Assembly (NCBI RefSeq): GCF_002179555.1
Contig: NZ_NHOU01000015.1
Span: forward strand, 225-64,224
Reading direction: 5' to 3'
DNA length: 64,000 bases
Source of the DNA: Salinicola salarius
Lineage (GTDB): Bacteria > Pseudomonadota > Gammaproteobacteria > Pseudomonadales > Halomonadaceae
Under the pieces are notes generated by a model that worked only from the letters and a program-made list of their open reading frames with translations, did not search any database and had not been told where the DNA came from. A program made the position numbers and the translations under genes. Positions 38,807-47,789 of this stretch are shown here, piece after piece; positions within the stretch are counted from its first letter, which is position 1, and the number at the start of each line of letters is the position of its first letter.

Positions 38807-39721
38807 GTGAAGTGTCTGGTGTTGCAAGCAGAGCACTGTCTGAGTCTGGCGCTGCGCGATACGGCCGCGCAGCGTAGCGACATCGAATATTTGCCGGCAC
38901 CGGAGCTGGTGGATGCCGATGTGCTGGCCACGATCGGTCCGGATGCCGTGATCGTGCCGCCGCTGGCGGATCCTGGTCGCTGCGAACCGGCGGTGGTCTA
39001 TGCCCACGCCAGTCAGGTCGAAGCGCTGCTCGAAGCGTGCCAGGCTCGCCGGATTCCGCTGATCTGGTGCGTCTCGGACACGCTCTACGAGGATGGGGCG
39101 GAAGGCCCGATCGACGAGGACGTTCTGCCACGGCCGCGGGATGAGGCGTTGCGCCGACTGATCTCGGTCGGCGAGCACGTGCGCCGCCATCCTCAGCATC
39201 TGATCCTGCGTCTGGGGCCGCTGTTCGGGCTCGAAGGCGAAGGCGCCTGGTTGAGCGAACTGATCGAATCGCTGATGCGCGGCGAATCGGTGCGTGCGGC
39301 CCAGGATCTGGTGCTCTGCCCGATATCGGTGAAGGCCGTCGCGCGCGCGCTGACGGGCGTGCTACTGCAGCTCGATAGTGGTGCTGGTGCCTGGGGCACC
39401 TACCATCTCTGCGGTACGGAACCCGTCAGCGTCTTCACCTTCTGCTCTGTGGTCCGGACACAGCTGGCGACGCGTCTCGAAGGCGTCGGAGCCTTGCCGG
39501 CGCCGGGTGAATTGCTGGCGCTCAATCAACACCACGACACGCCGCTGCGACGAGTGCTCAACTGTCGTCGGCTGCTCGATGTCTTCGGTATCCACCAGAA
39601 GTCCTGGCGGCTGGAGTTGGGACTGATGCTGGATGCCTGGTGCCAGCAGCACTATCCCGACCATGATGAGGTCGATAATGGCAGCCGAGACAGTCGCAAG
39701 GGGGAAACGTCCCGCGCATGA
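38807..39721 (+). CDS. NAD-dependent epimerase / dTDP-4-dehydrorhamnose reductase-like protein
   Basis: A 304-residue protein starting with GTG. It resembles extended short-chain dehydrogenases of the RmlD type: an N-terminal Rossmann-like part (KCLVLQAEHCLSLALRD, lacking a clear GXXGXXG), a YxxxK-region-like segment (SDTLYEDG), LRLGPLFGLEGEG, and a C-terminal WGTYHLCGTEPVS. The glycine-rich NAD loop is poorly kept, so catalytic ability is uncertain. The stop overlaps the following acyltransferase start by 4 nt (ATGA), so the two are co-translated. Substrate unknown. Confidence 0.65.
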   Translation: MKCLVLQAEHCLSLALRDTAAQRSDIEYLPAPELVDADVLATIGPDAVIVPPLADPGRCEPAVVYAHASQVEALLEACQARRIPLIWCVSDTLYEDGAEGPIDEDVLPRPRDEALRRLISVGEHVRRHPQHLILRLGPLFGLEGEGAWLSELIESLMRGESVRAAQDLVLCPISVKAVARALTGVLLQLDSGAGAWGTYHLCGTEPVSVFTFCSVVRTQLATRLEGVGALPAPGELLALNQHHDTPLRRVLNCRRLLDVFGIHQKSWRLELGLMLDAWCQQHYPDHDEVDNGSRDSRKGETSRA

Positions 39722-40476
39722 AAGCCTTTCGTAGTGTGATCTTCTATATCGGTTATTTCCTGGCGATCCTCGTCTCCGGTCTGCTGATGTTGCCCATCGG
39801 TTTCGCCCTGCCGACCCGCTCGCGGTTCCGCCTGTTCAATTGGCATAACCGATTCATCATCAGATGGCTCTCCTTGACCTGCGGCATTCGCTACCACATT
39901 CGTGGCCGTGAGCGGGTTCCCGAGGGGCCCTGCGTGGTACTGGCCAATCATCAGAGCGAGTGGGAAACCGTCTACCTGCAGCTGCTCAAGACACCGATCT
40001 GCACCGTGCTCAAGAAGGAACTGCTCGAGATTCCGCTATTCGGCTGGGGCGTGCGTCTACTGCGACCGATCCCGCTGGATCGCTCGAAGCCGTCGGCCGC
40101 CATGCGTCAGGTGCTTTCTCATGGCAAGCAGCGTCTGGAAGAAGGGTTGTCGGTACTGATCTTCCCCGAGGGGACGCGCGTACCGCCGGGACAGCGACGT
40201 CGCTTCAACAAGAGCGGTGCGGTAATCGCGTGTCGTACCGGCGTTCCGGTGCTGCCCGTCGCTCACAATGCCGGCGAGCGCTGGGGCCGTCATTGGGTCA
40301 AGCAGCCCGGCGTGCTCAATGTGGTCGTGGGCGAGCCGATCGAGACTGTCGGCCGCAGCCCCGAAGAGGTGATGGCGGAGCTGGAAGCCTGGATCGAGCG
40401 CACCCTCGACGAGATATCCGAAGTGCCGCGTCCACCGCTGCCGGAGAAGGCTGCGCCGGCAGAGTTGCCGTCCTGA
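39718..40476 (+). CDS. 1-acyl-sn-glycerol-3-phosphate acyltransferase (PlsC family)
   Basis: Inner-membrane-associated enzyme that acylates lysophosphatidic acid to phosphatidic acid. It has 252 residues, an N-terminal membrane helix (VIFYIGYFLAILVSGLLMLP), the catalytic motif NHQSEWET (about 79-86; HX4E instead of HX4D, a variant common in this subfamily) and FPEGTRVP (about 150-157). It could be a second PlsC paralogue or an ornithine/lyso-lipid acyltransferase. It is translationally coupled to the reductase-like gene and followed by a strong terminator. Confidence 0.85.
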   Translation: MKAFRSVIFYIGYFLAILVSGLLMLPIGFALPTRSRFRLFNWHNRFIIRWLSLTCGIRYHIRGRERVPEGPCVVLANHQSEWETVYLQLLKTPICTVLKKELLEIPLFGWGVRLLRPIPLDRSKPSAAMRQVLSHGKQRLEEGLSVLIFPEGTRVPPGQRRRFNKSGAVIACRTGVPVLPVAHNAGERWGRHWVKQPGVLNVVVGEPIETVGRSPEEVMAELEAWIERTLDEISEVPRPPLPEKAAPAELPS

Positions 40477-40514
40477 CCCGATTCGCTGAGACGGATAGCA
40501 GAAAACGAGCCCAA

Positions 40515-40540
40515 AAAAGGCGCCCCGCGGGGCGCCTTTT
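40515..40540. terminator. Bidirectional terminator between plsC-like gene and fabB
   Basis: AAAAGGCGCCCC-GC-GGGGCGCCTTTT, a 12-bp perfect stem with A and T tracts on both sides, serves the convergent plsC-like and fabB genes. Confidence 0.93.
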
Positions 40541-40566
40541 GCATTGGTAACGATGAAGCCAGACGA

Positions 40567-41784
40567 TCAGCTTTCGAAGCGATCCAGTACCAGACAGGCG
40601 TTGGTGCCACCGAAGCCGAAGCTGTTGGACAGCACGCGCTTGACGTCGACATCGTCGCGACGCTGGCGAACGATGTCGAAACCGTTGGCCTGCTCGTCGA
40701 GCGTATCGATGTTGGCCGACGCGCAGATGAACCGGTTCTGCATCATCAGCAGCGCGTAGATCGCTTCCTGCACGCCGGTCGCGCCCAGCGAGTGACCTGT
40801 CAGCGACTTGGTCGAGCTCATTGCCGGCGTGGTATCGCCGAATACCTCACGGATGGCCTTGAGTTCGGCCACGTCGCCCACCGGCGTCGAGGTGCCGTGG
40901 GTATTGATGTAGTCGACCTTGCCTTCCAGTCCTGCGAGCGCCTGGCGCATGCAGCGTGCCGCGCCTTCGCCGGAAGGGGCGACCATGTCGTGCCCGTCGG
41001 ACGTCGCGCCGTAGCCCGTGATCTCGGCGTAGATCTTGGCGCCGCGAGCCTTGGCGTGTTCGAGCTCTTCGATCACCAGCATGCCGCCACCACCGGCGAT
41101 GATGAAGCCGTCACGATCCACGTCGTAGGGGCGCGAAGCCTTCTCCGGCGTGTCGTTGTAATGGGTGGTCAGCGCGCCCATGGCGTCGAACAGACAGGAC
41201 AGCGTCCAGTGCTCTTCCTCGCCGCCACCGGCGAAGACCACGTCCTGCTTGCCCATCTGGATCTGTTCCACGGCACTACCGATGCAGTGGGCCGAGGTGG
41301 CGCAGGCAGAGGAGATCGAGTAGTTGACGCCCTTGATCTTGAACGGCGTCGACAGGCAGGCCGAAACCGTGCTGCCCATGGTGCGGGTCACGCGGTACGG
41401 GCCGACACGGCGCAGGCCTTTTTCCCGCATCACGTCGGCGGCTTCGACCTGATTGGCGCTGGAGGCACCGCCGGAGCCTGCGATCAGGCCGGTACGCGGG
41501 TTGGAGATGTCGCTGGCCTCGAGCCCGGCATCGTCGACCGCCTGCTGCATGGCGATATAGGCGTAGGCGGCTGCATCGCCCATGAAGCGCAATTGCTTGC
41601 GATCGACCAGAGATTCGATGTCGATATCGACGACACCGGCAACCTGGCTGCGAAAGCCAAGTTCGGCATATTCCGGCTTGAAGCGAATGCCGGAGCGCCC
41701 CTGGCGCAGAGAGTCGAGCACCTGTTGGGCGTCGTTGCCCAGGCAGGAAACGATGCCCAGGCCGGTGACTACCACTCGTTTCAT
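40567..41784 (-). CDS. fabB: 3-oxoacyl-[acyl-carrier-protein] synthase I
   Basis: Condensing enzyme needed for elongation in unsaturated fatty acid synthesis. The protein has 405 residues and starts [19 protein letters not shown] after GGGAGG on the minus strand. The Cys-His-His triad is visible: SSACATSAH (Cys about 163), [11 protein letters not shown] (His about 298) and SLTGHSLGA (His about 333). It follows fabA by 13 bp in the standard fabAB operon. Confidence 0.98.
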   Translation of the reverse strand: MKRVVVTGLGIVSCLGNDAQQVLDSLRQGRSGIRFKPEYAELGFRSQVAGVVDIDIESLVDRKQLRFMGDAAAYAYIAMQQAVDDAGLEASDISNPRTGLIAGSGGASSANQVEAADVMREKGLRRVGPYRVTRTMGSTVSACLSTPFKIKGVNYSISSACATSAHCIGSAVEQIQMGKQDVVFAGGGEEEHWTLSCLFDAMGALTTHYNDTPEKASRPYDVDRDGFIIAGGGGMLVIEELEHAKARGAKIYAEITGYGATSDGHDMVAPSGEGAARCMRQALAGLEGKVDYINTHGTSTPVGDVAELKAIREVFGDTTPAMSSTKSLTGHSLGATGVQEAIYALLMMQNRFICASANIDTLDEQANGFDIVRQRRDDVDVKRVLSNSFGFGGTNACLVLDRFES

Positions 41785-41797
41785 GGAAGCCTCCCGC

Positions 41798-42313
41798 TCA
41801 GAATTTCTCAGTATTGGTGAACAGGCCGACACGCAAGTCCTTGGCCTCGTAGATGGCCTGACCGTCGACCGACAGCGTGCCATCGGCGATGCCCAGCACC
41901 AGGCGCCGGGTGATCACACGCTTGATCTCGATATGGTACGTAACCTGGCCCGCGCTCGGCAGGATCTGTCCGGAGAACTTGACGTCGCCGCAACCCAGGG
42001 CGCGACCACGACCGGGGTTGCCCAGCCAGCCGAGGTGGAAGCCGACCAGCTGCCACATGGCATCCAGGCCGAGGCAGCCGGGCATCACCGGGTCACCAGG
42101 AAAATGACACTGGAAGAACCACAGGTCCGGATGGATATCCAGCTCGGCGATGATTTCGCCCTTCTGGTATTTGCCGCCTTCCTCGTTGATCTGCGTGATG
42201 CGGTCGAGCATCAGCATGTTGGGAGCGGGCAGTTGGGCGTTACCGGGGCCGAACAGTTCCCCCCGGCTGCATTTCAGCAGATCGTCTTGGCTGAAAGAGT
42301 GCTGTCTGGTCAC
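41798..42313 (-). CDS. fabA: 3-hydroxydecanoyl-[acyl-carrier-protein] dehydratase/isomerase
   Basis: Dehydrates beta-hydroxydecanoyl-ACP and isomerises trans-2 to cis-3-decenoyl-ACP, the branch point to unsaturated fatty acids. The 171-residue protein has the active-site histidine in [20 protein letters not shown] (His about 70, Asp about 84). It is the first gene of fabAB. I saw no clear FabR-type operator in the 230-bp upstream gap. Confidence 0.98.
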   Translation of the reverse strand: MTRQHSFSQDDLLKCSRGELFGPGNAQLPAPNMLMLDRITQINEEGGKYQKGEIIAELDIHPDLWFFQCHFPGDPVMPGCLGLDAMWQLVGFHLGWLGNPGRGRALGCGDVKFSGQILPSAGQVTYHIEIKRVITRRLVLGIADGTLSVDGQAIYEAKDLRVGLFTNTEKF

Positions 42314-42547
42314 TGGATCGTTCCGAGAATCGAAAATAGAGTTTGCCTCGTCGTCTGCAAGGCGCGGCCAGTCTAATGGCTGCGCGCGCTGATTGCACGC
42401 CAGCCAAAGCCTAGTCTTGTGCTACCTATGGCGCAATGATCGGAGTGAAGCTTGCCCTGGCGAATGCCCCCGGGGCATGATGCGGACGGAAATGGGAGGC
42501 TCTGCAATAGCCGCCAGTCAAACGATGACGACGACAAACGACAATCT

Positions 42548-44383
42548 ATGTGGCCTTTCTTTACGCTGAATCGACCGCTGGTCTGGTTGGCCCTGGCGGC
42601 TCTGGCTGCCGCCAGCGTGCTGCCCATACTGGGGCTGAGGCTGGCAGCGCTGGCGGTGGTGATCATCGGCATGCTCGATGGCTGGCGCCAGATCCGGCTC
42701 GAACATCAACGTCGCCGCCTCAGCGAGCACGCTCTCGAGCTTTCACAGGATGGCGTGATCATTACCAATACTGCCAATCGTATCGTGGCCGTCAATCCCG
42801 CATTCACTCAGATCACCGGCTACACGCTGGAGGAAATCCGGGGCCATGATCCCTCCGTACTGTCGTCGGGGCGTCACGACAAGGCGTTCTACGACCTCTA
42901 CTGGAAAACGCTGAAAAGCACCGGCCGCTGGGAGGGCGAGGTCTGGAACCAGCGCAAGTACGGCGACCAGTATCCTGAATGGCTGCGGGTTCAGGCCTTT
43001 CAGGATCACAAGGGCCGGGTTTCCCATTATGTGGGGCTGTTCACCGATATCAGCCGGCACAAGGCACGAGAGCAGGATCTGAGTCGTATCGGGTTCGAGG
43101 ATCCACTGACCGGTTTGCCCAATCGGCGACGCTTGCACGATCTGCTGGCGTCTCGCCTGCAGCACCTGCGCGCCGGAGAAGGGCTGGACCTGGCACTGAT
43201 CGATATCGATGCCTTCAAGGCGATCAACGACAACCTGGGCGTCGAGAATGGAGACCGCCTGCTGTCACGCTTCGGCCAACGGCTGGCTGCCCAGGTCGCC
43301 GGCGGTATCGTCGGGCGGCTGGGCGGCGACGAATTCATGGTCATTCGCACCACCACGTTCGACGATCACGAAAAATGGGTGAGCAGCCTGCGTCAGCACT
43401 TGAGCGAGCCCTTCGAGATCGACGAAAGCTCGTTGCGACTGGGGTTGACCATCGGCAGCTGCCGGGCGCCGGAAGATGGCACCGACCCCAACGTGCTGTT
43501 CCAGCGGCTCGAATCCGCGCTTTACAGCGCCAAACGCCACGGCAGCAATCATGATCGACGCTTTCGCCCTTCCCTGGAGGTCGAAACCGACCGCCATCTG
43601 ACCATTCTCAACGAACTACGCCAGGCACTGGCCCATGGATCGCAGCTGGAAATCCATTACCAGACTCAGCACCGGCTGGACGATGGCAAAATGGTGGGGA
43701 TGGAAGCGTTGCTGCGCTGGCATCACCCCGAGCATGGCCTGATCCTGCCGAGCGAGTTCATTCCGCTGGCGGAACGCTATGGCCTGATGCCGGCGCTGGG
43801 AGGCTGGGTCATCGACCAGGCCGTGGCGCAGCTGGCGACCTGGCGAGGGCTGGGGCTGGAAGTGGTGCCCATCTGGGTCAATCTTTCGGCGCTGCAACTG
43901 ATCCAGGGCGACCTGGAATCCCACCTGATCTCGACACTGGCGCAGTATCGGGTGCCGGCCCAACTGCTCGGTCTGGAATTGACCGAATCGGTCTTGATCG
44001 ACGAGCGTGCCGGCGATATCTCGTCACGACTGGAAGCGCTGCGGCAGCAAGGTCTGCAGATCGCGATCGACGATTTCGGGACGGGCTATTCGTCGATGGC
44101 GTATCTCAAGCGTCTACCAATCGACAAGCTGAAGCTGGACCGGGAGTTTATCCGGGCGTTGCCCCACGATCATGCCGACGCCGCGATCACTTCGGCGGTA
44201 CTGGCAATGGCGCAGGGATTGCACATGGATGTGATCGCTGAAGGCGTGGAAACCGCCGAGCAGCGGGACTTCCTGCTGGCCAGAGGCTGCCGCCACGTAC
44301 AGGGTTACCTCTATGCTCGCCCCCAGCCGGCCGACGAGGTGGAAAGCCGGCTGCGCGAGGCGGTGGAAAGCGCCCAGACCTGA
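42548..44383 (+). CDS. PAS-GGDEF-EAL cyclic-di-GMP signalling protein
   Basis: A bifunctional-type diguanylate cyclase/phosphodiesterase of 611 residues. Order: two N-terminal membrane segments (about 9-45), a PAS domain (about 58-170, DGVIITNTANRIVAVNPAF), GGDEF domain (DPLTGLPNRRRL near 190; GRLGGDEFMV near 260) and EAL domain (GMEALLRWHHPEHG, LELTESVLID, IDDFGTGYSSMAYLKRLPID, EGVET). Both catalytic motifs look intact. The RxxD inhibitory site before GGDEF is absent. I use the ATG just before the membrane helix. A TTG at 42452, preceded by GGAG at good spacing, would add 32 residues and cannot be excluded. Confidence 0.92.
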   Translation: MWPFFTLNRPLVWLALAALAAASVLPILGLRLAALAVVIIGMLDGWRQIRLEHQRRRLSEHALELSQDGVIITNTANRIVAVNPAFTQITGYTLEEIRGHDPSVLSSGRHDKAFYDLYWKTLKSTGRWEGEVWNQRKYGDQYPEWLRVQAFQDHKGRVSHYVGLFTDISRHKAREQDLSRIGFEDPLTGLPNRRRLHDLLASRLQHLRAGEGLDLALIDIDAFKAINDNLGVENGDRLLSRFGQRLAAQVAGGIVGRLGGDEFMVIRTTTFDDHEKWVSSLRQHLSEPFEIDESSLRLGLTIGSCRAPEDGTDPNVLFQRLESALYSAKRHGSNHDRRFRPSLEVETDRHLTILNELRQALAHGSQLEIHYQTQHRLDDGKMVGMEALLRWHHPEHGLILPSEFIPLAERYGLMPALGGWVIDQAVAQLATWRGLGLEVVPIWVNLSALQLIQGDLESHLISTLAQYRVPAQLLGLELTESVLIDERAGDISSRLEALRQQGLQIAIDDFGTGYSSMAYLKRLPIDKLKLDREFIRALPHDHADAAITSAVLAMAQGLHMDVIAEGVETAEQRDFLLARGCRHVQGYLYARPQPADEVESRLREAVESAQT

Positions 44384-44484
44384 AGCCACCGCTCGCGCCG
44401 TGCCGCGAAAGCGTGCATGCCTTGCCTACTTCGGCAATGCGCTGACGGCATGGTGAAGCCGTGCGGACATGAGTCGGGTCAGCA

Positions 44485-45921
44485 TCAACCCAGATTCTTG
44501 AATGCCTCCAGGGCCCGCTCTCTGGCGCGCTCATGATCGACGATCGCTGGCGGATAGCCCGTTTGACGGCGCTGCTCCGCGTTGGGCTGATGGCGGGATT
44601 TGGCCGGCAGGCCGGCGAGCTCCGGCAGCCAGCGGGCGATGAATTCGGCATCCGGATCGAAACGCCGGGACTGGGTGGTCGGGTTGAATATCCGGAAGTA
44701 GGGGGCGGCATCGGTGCCGGTCGAGGCTGCCCACTGCCAGCCGCCATTGTTCGAGGCGAAATCGCCATCCACCAGTTGCTGCATGAAGAAGGCTTCGCCG
44801 CGGCGCCAGTCGAGCAGCAGATGCTTGCTGAGGAACATGGCCGTCACCATGCGTAGCCGGTTGTGCATCCAGCCGGTCGCGACCAGCTGGCGCATGGCGG
44901 CGTCGACGAGCGGGAATCCGGTGCGTCCTTCGCACCACGCCTCGAAATCCTTGTCGCTGTGGCGCCAGCTCAACCGGTCGGTTTCGAGCTTGAACGGGCG
45001 ATGGCGACAGACGCGGGGAAAACCGACGGCGATGTGCTGGTAGAACTCGCGCCAGATCAGCTCGTTGGTCCAGCTCGTCAGGCCGGCGTCGCCATCGCCG
45101 AGATGGCCGCCGTTGTTGGCCATCACGGCCTGCAGGCACTGTCTGTGGGAAATCATCCCGGCCGAAAGGTAGGCGGATAGTTCGCTGGTGCCGGCGATGG
45201 CCGGGAAGTCGCGATCATCCTTGTAACGGCGCGCCCGCCGCTGCAGGAAGCGGGACAGCCGGTCGGCGGCGGCTTCCTGACCTGCCGGCCAGGACGAATC
45301 CTCTGCGCTGGCGGAGCCGGAGAAGACCACGGCGGAGCGGTCCCGCTCAGGTAGCTCGGGAATCGGGTCGCTGGAAATCTCCAGCCTGGCCTGGCGTGGA
45401 GGTGTCTCACGCAACGCCAGCTGGTCTGCGCCGACGCGCTGATGCCAGGCTTTGGCGAACGGGGTGAAGACCTTGTAGTACTCGCCCTGACCCGTCAACA
45501 ATTCGCCCGGCTCGAAGGCAATGGCGTCGGTGTAGGCATGGACTGCGAGCCCCTCGTGGGCGAACGCCTCGGAGACCCTGGCGTCACGCTCCCGCTCATC
45601 CAGCGGATACTCGCGATTGAAATGAAGCGCTTGCGCCTCATAACGCCTGGCCGCCTCCAGCAGTGCCTTGGGCGCCGCGCCGAAGTCCTCGATGTCACGG
45701 TAGAGCAGCGGGATATCGAGTTCAGCCAGCGCTTTCTGCAGCGCGATGACGCCACGATGCAGAAACGAGATCTTGTTGGCACCATGGTCATGGCGGCGCC
45801 ACTGGTGACGACAGGCGAGATAGATGCCGATCACCGGGCCCTTGCGGGCGGCTGCGCTCAACGCGGAGTGGTCGAGCGTTCTCAGGTCGTTGCGAAACCA
45901 GACGAGTTGCGTGGGCGACAT
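44485..45921 (-). CDS. phrB: Deoxyribodipyrimidine photolyase (class I)
   Basis: Uses blue light and FADH to split cyclobutane pyrimidine dimers. It has 478 residues. The N-terminal antenna domain starts TQLVWFRNDLRTLDHSALS. The C-terminal FAD domain contains GRTGFPLVDAAMRQLVATGW (about 335-354), RMVTAMFLSKHLL, and QWAASTGTDAAPYFRIFNP. It lies 117 bp after the MerR/LitR-like gene on the same strand; in Pseudomonas the two are co-transcribed and light-induced. The 100-bp gap on its downstream side shows no terminator. Confidence 0.96.
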   Translation of the reverse strand: MSPTQLVWFRNDLRTLDHSALSAAARKGPVIGIYLACRHQWRRHDHGANKISFLHRGVIALQKALAELDIPLLYRDIEDFGAAPKALLEAARRYEAQALHFNREYPLDERERDARVSEAFAHEGLAVHAYTDAIAFEPGELLTGQGEYYKVFTPFAKAWHQRVGADQLALRETPPRQARLEISSDPIPELPERDRSAVVFSGSASAEDSSWPAGQEAAADRLSRFLQRRARRYKDDRDFPAIAGTSELSAYLSAGMISHRQCLQAVMANNGGHLGDGDAGLTSWTNELIWREFYQHIAVGFPRVCRHRPFKLETDRLSWRHSDKDFEAWCEGRTGFPLVDAAMRQLVATGWMHNRLRMVTAMFLSKHLLLDWRRGEAFFMQQLVDGDFASNNGGWQWAASTGTDAAPYFRIFNPTTQSRRFDPDAEFIARWLPELAGLPAKSRHQPNAEQRRQTGYPPAIVDHERARERALEAFKNLG

Positions 45922-46038
45922 AGCACGTCCCTGTTACCGATGACTGAGCGACGCGTCCCTGCGTCGCGGGCTATTCACCCTGTTGCGCTGTCACGGCGAG
46001 CCTGACGCTCGCGCCGTGCGTCCATGCCTGTGGCCGGT

Positions 46039-46956
46039 TCAACTGCCGGCTTCGATCGTCGCCCGCATTCGGCTCAGCGCTTGGCTCATGTCCTCTCCCA
46101 GCACGGCGACCGAGGTGTTCTCGAAATCGCTGGCCCGGATACGAGCGACGGGTCCGACCAGGCATACCGGTGCCTGGGACTGTTCGGCAAGCCGCGGCAA
46201 CTGGCGTCGAATGATGTCGCTGCGTTCGGCGTGACTGCTGGCGAGCAGCAGCGCTTTGGCGCCGAGACGCTCGACGGCCAGCGGAAACTCGCTCAGCGGA
46301 AGATCGCCATCGATCAACTGGACGCGATAGCCCGCGGCGGACGCGGCCAAGCCCATCAGCAGTGCCCAAAATCCGCTGCTGTCGTCGGGCAAGCGTGCGA
46401 CCAGTATTTCACCCGCATTGCTCAACTGGTTGGCGTGGTAGATCCGGGTGCCGATCCGCGTGCGCAGGAAAGTCTCCAGCACCCGGCGTTGGAGCGTGGC
46501 GCCGAACTGGTCGCCCCAGCGCTCTTCCAGCTGCGAGATGACGGGCTGCCAGAGTTCCGCGATACACAGGCTGACCGGATACAGCGACAGGCTCTGGTTG
46601 AACAGTACTTCCAGCCGGGCCGAGTCGAGAGACTCCACGGCGTGGATCAGATGCTGACGCTGGCTGGCCCAGTCTCCCATCTGCGGCGCTGGCGTCTCGG
46701 CCGCCTCCGGCTGATCCAGAAGCTCCCGCACCTGGCTGACCGGAACGCCGCGGTTGAGCCACTGCAGAATGCGCTCGACGCGCTCGATATCGTCACGGCC
46801 GTAGAGCCGATGACCTTTTGGCGTGCGCTGGGGGCGGATCAGACCGTAGCGGCGCTCCCAGGCGCGCAGTGTGACGGAGTTGACTCCAGTGAGTCGCGAT
46901 ACTTCACGAATCGGGTAGAGCGGCGCGGCACTGGAATCCATTGCCTTGTAAGTCAT
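46039..46956 (-). CDS. MerR-family regulator, LitR/PplR-like with B12-binding-like C-terminal domain
   Basis: A 305-residue transcription regulator. The MerR helix-turn-helix (YPIREVSRLTGVNSVTLRAW and ERRYGLIRPQRTPKGHRLY, about 13-55) is complete. It is followed by a four-helix segment (about 95-165) and a Rossmann-like cobalamin-binding-type domain (about 170-300). CarH contacts adenosylcobalamin through W-x9-EH and a DxHxxG histidine; here these read W-x9-RR (ERWGDQFGATLQRR) and PDDSSGF, so both are lost. That matches class II LitR/PplR proteins, which work without B12 together with a LOV protein. Target sites (TGTACA repeats) lie in its own promoter region. Confidence 0.85.
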   Translation of the reverse strand: MTYKAMDSSAAPLYPIREVSRLTGVNSVTLRAWERRYGLIRPQRTPKGHRLYGRDDIERVERILQWLNRGVPVSQVRELLDQPEAAETPAPQMGDWASQRQHLIHAVESLDSARLEVLFNQSLSLYPVSLCIAELWQPVISQLEERWGDQFGATLQRRVLETFLRTRIGTRIYHANQLSNAGEILVARLPDDSSGFWALLMGLAASAAGYRVQLIDGDLPLSEFPLAVERLGAKALLLASSHAERSDIIRRQLPRLAEQSQAPVCLVGPVARIRASDFENTSVAVLGEDMSQALSRMRATIEAGS

Positions 46957-47276
46957 GCAAGTCCTCCTGCGAGGTCTCTGCGTGCGCCGTCTCGTCGAAT
47001 AGGGTGGTTCATGTCAATGTTGCGAGTCATCACTACGGCTTCGAAAGTGTCAGGGCATCGGTTGTGGCATCTGGCGCGGTCCACACCAGTGTAACCTGCG
47101 AATAGTGCCCTGATGCCTTGTCGACGTCACCTCAGTTCGGCAACGATCGCTAGAAAGCGATGACTTCGACGAGTCGTGACGAGACGGATACTACCGTCTC
47201 GATACCTCAAGGATGGGTGAAGATATTGTACGTTTCAAGTGGTTTGTACAATATTCATGTAAGACGTAGACAGGTT
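46957..47276. other. 320-bp gap upstream of the MerR/LitR-like gene
   Basis: No gene is visible. The part near 47227-47250 holds the TGTACA-type direct repeat described separately. On the minus strand the right-hand repeat runs into TACAAT, a good -10 box, which would give a leader of about 260 nt for the regulator-phrB transcript. The rest shows no terminator or repeat. Confidence 0.5.
47227..47250. promoter_or_regulatory. LitR/PplR-type operator upstream of the MerR gene
   Basis: TGTACG (47227-47232), exactly 12 bases, TGTACA (47245-47250). This matches the direct repeat T(G/A)TACA-N12-TGTA(C/T)A reported for PplR1 of Pseudomonas putida at all but one position. On the minus strand the CGTACAATAT end contains TACAAT as a likely -10, so binding would block the promoter. 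Confidence 0.65.
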
Positions 47277-47647
47277 TTACAGATCCTGCGCCTGCGATTC
47301 GACGATACTGGCGTGGGCGTCGACGAAAGCCGAGTGCTGGCCGACCGGATCCAGCAGATGCAGCGAAACCGGATGTTGCCGAGCGATCTCCTCGAGCTGG
47401 CCGGGAACGTCTTCCCGCAGGTGCCGGCCCGCCGCGAAGAACAGCGGCAGGATCTCTAGTCGCGAGATGCCTTGCGCTGCCAGTTCGGCCACCCGGGGCT
47501 CGAGTGAAGGCTCGCTCAACTCCGTGAAAGCGAGAACAACGGGCTTGCCGACGCTAGGCTGCAGGTTCTGCTCCAGCGTTTCGAACGGGCAAGCCAGCGA
47601 GCACCGCTGGAACCGTGGGCCAGCAGAATCATGGCGGACTGTGTCAT
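47277..47647 (-). pseudogene. Sirohydrochlorin cobalto/ferrochelatase CbiX-like, frameshifted
   Basis: Short single-domain chelatase of the siroheme/cobalamin pathway. The first reading frame starts at 47647 (MTQSAMILLAHGSSGARWLA, with the catalytic His11) and then leaves the family. The family resumes in another frame as FETLEQNLQPSVGKPVVLAF, TELSEPSLEPRVAEL and PLFFAAGRHLREDVPG to the end. One base is missing (or two are extra) around 47583-47600; one inserted base would give a 123-residue protein of normal size. Either a real mutation or a sequence error. It is divergent from the epimerase gene. Confidence 0.75.
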
Positions 47648-47738
47648 GCTGCTCCCTGAAAAGGGGTTGAATGCCGGGGGCGAAGTCGAGTTGTCACGCG
47701 ACCATGAAAAGTACGCGCTGGGACGGCTCGCCGTCGGA

Positions 47739-47762
47739 TGGCCAGACTCAACGTATTGTACA
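47739..47762. promoter_or_regulatory. LitR/PplR-type operator upstream of the epimerase gene
   Basis: TGGCCA (47739-47744), 12 bases, TGTACA (47757-47762), continuing as TGTACAATATC. The right half is a perfect site and the left half has two mismatches. The sequence GTACAATATC is shared, in the direction of transcription, with the site before the MerR gene, and TACAAT could be the -10 box (TATAAC at 47770-47775 is an alternative). Confidence 0.55.
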
Positions 47763-47789
47763 ATATCCGTATAACTTGGAGCATCCATC

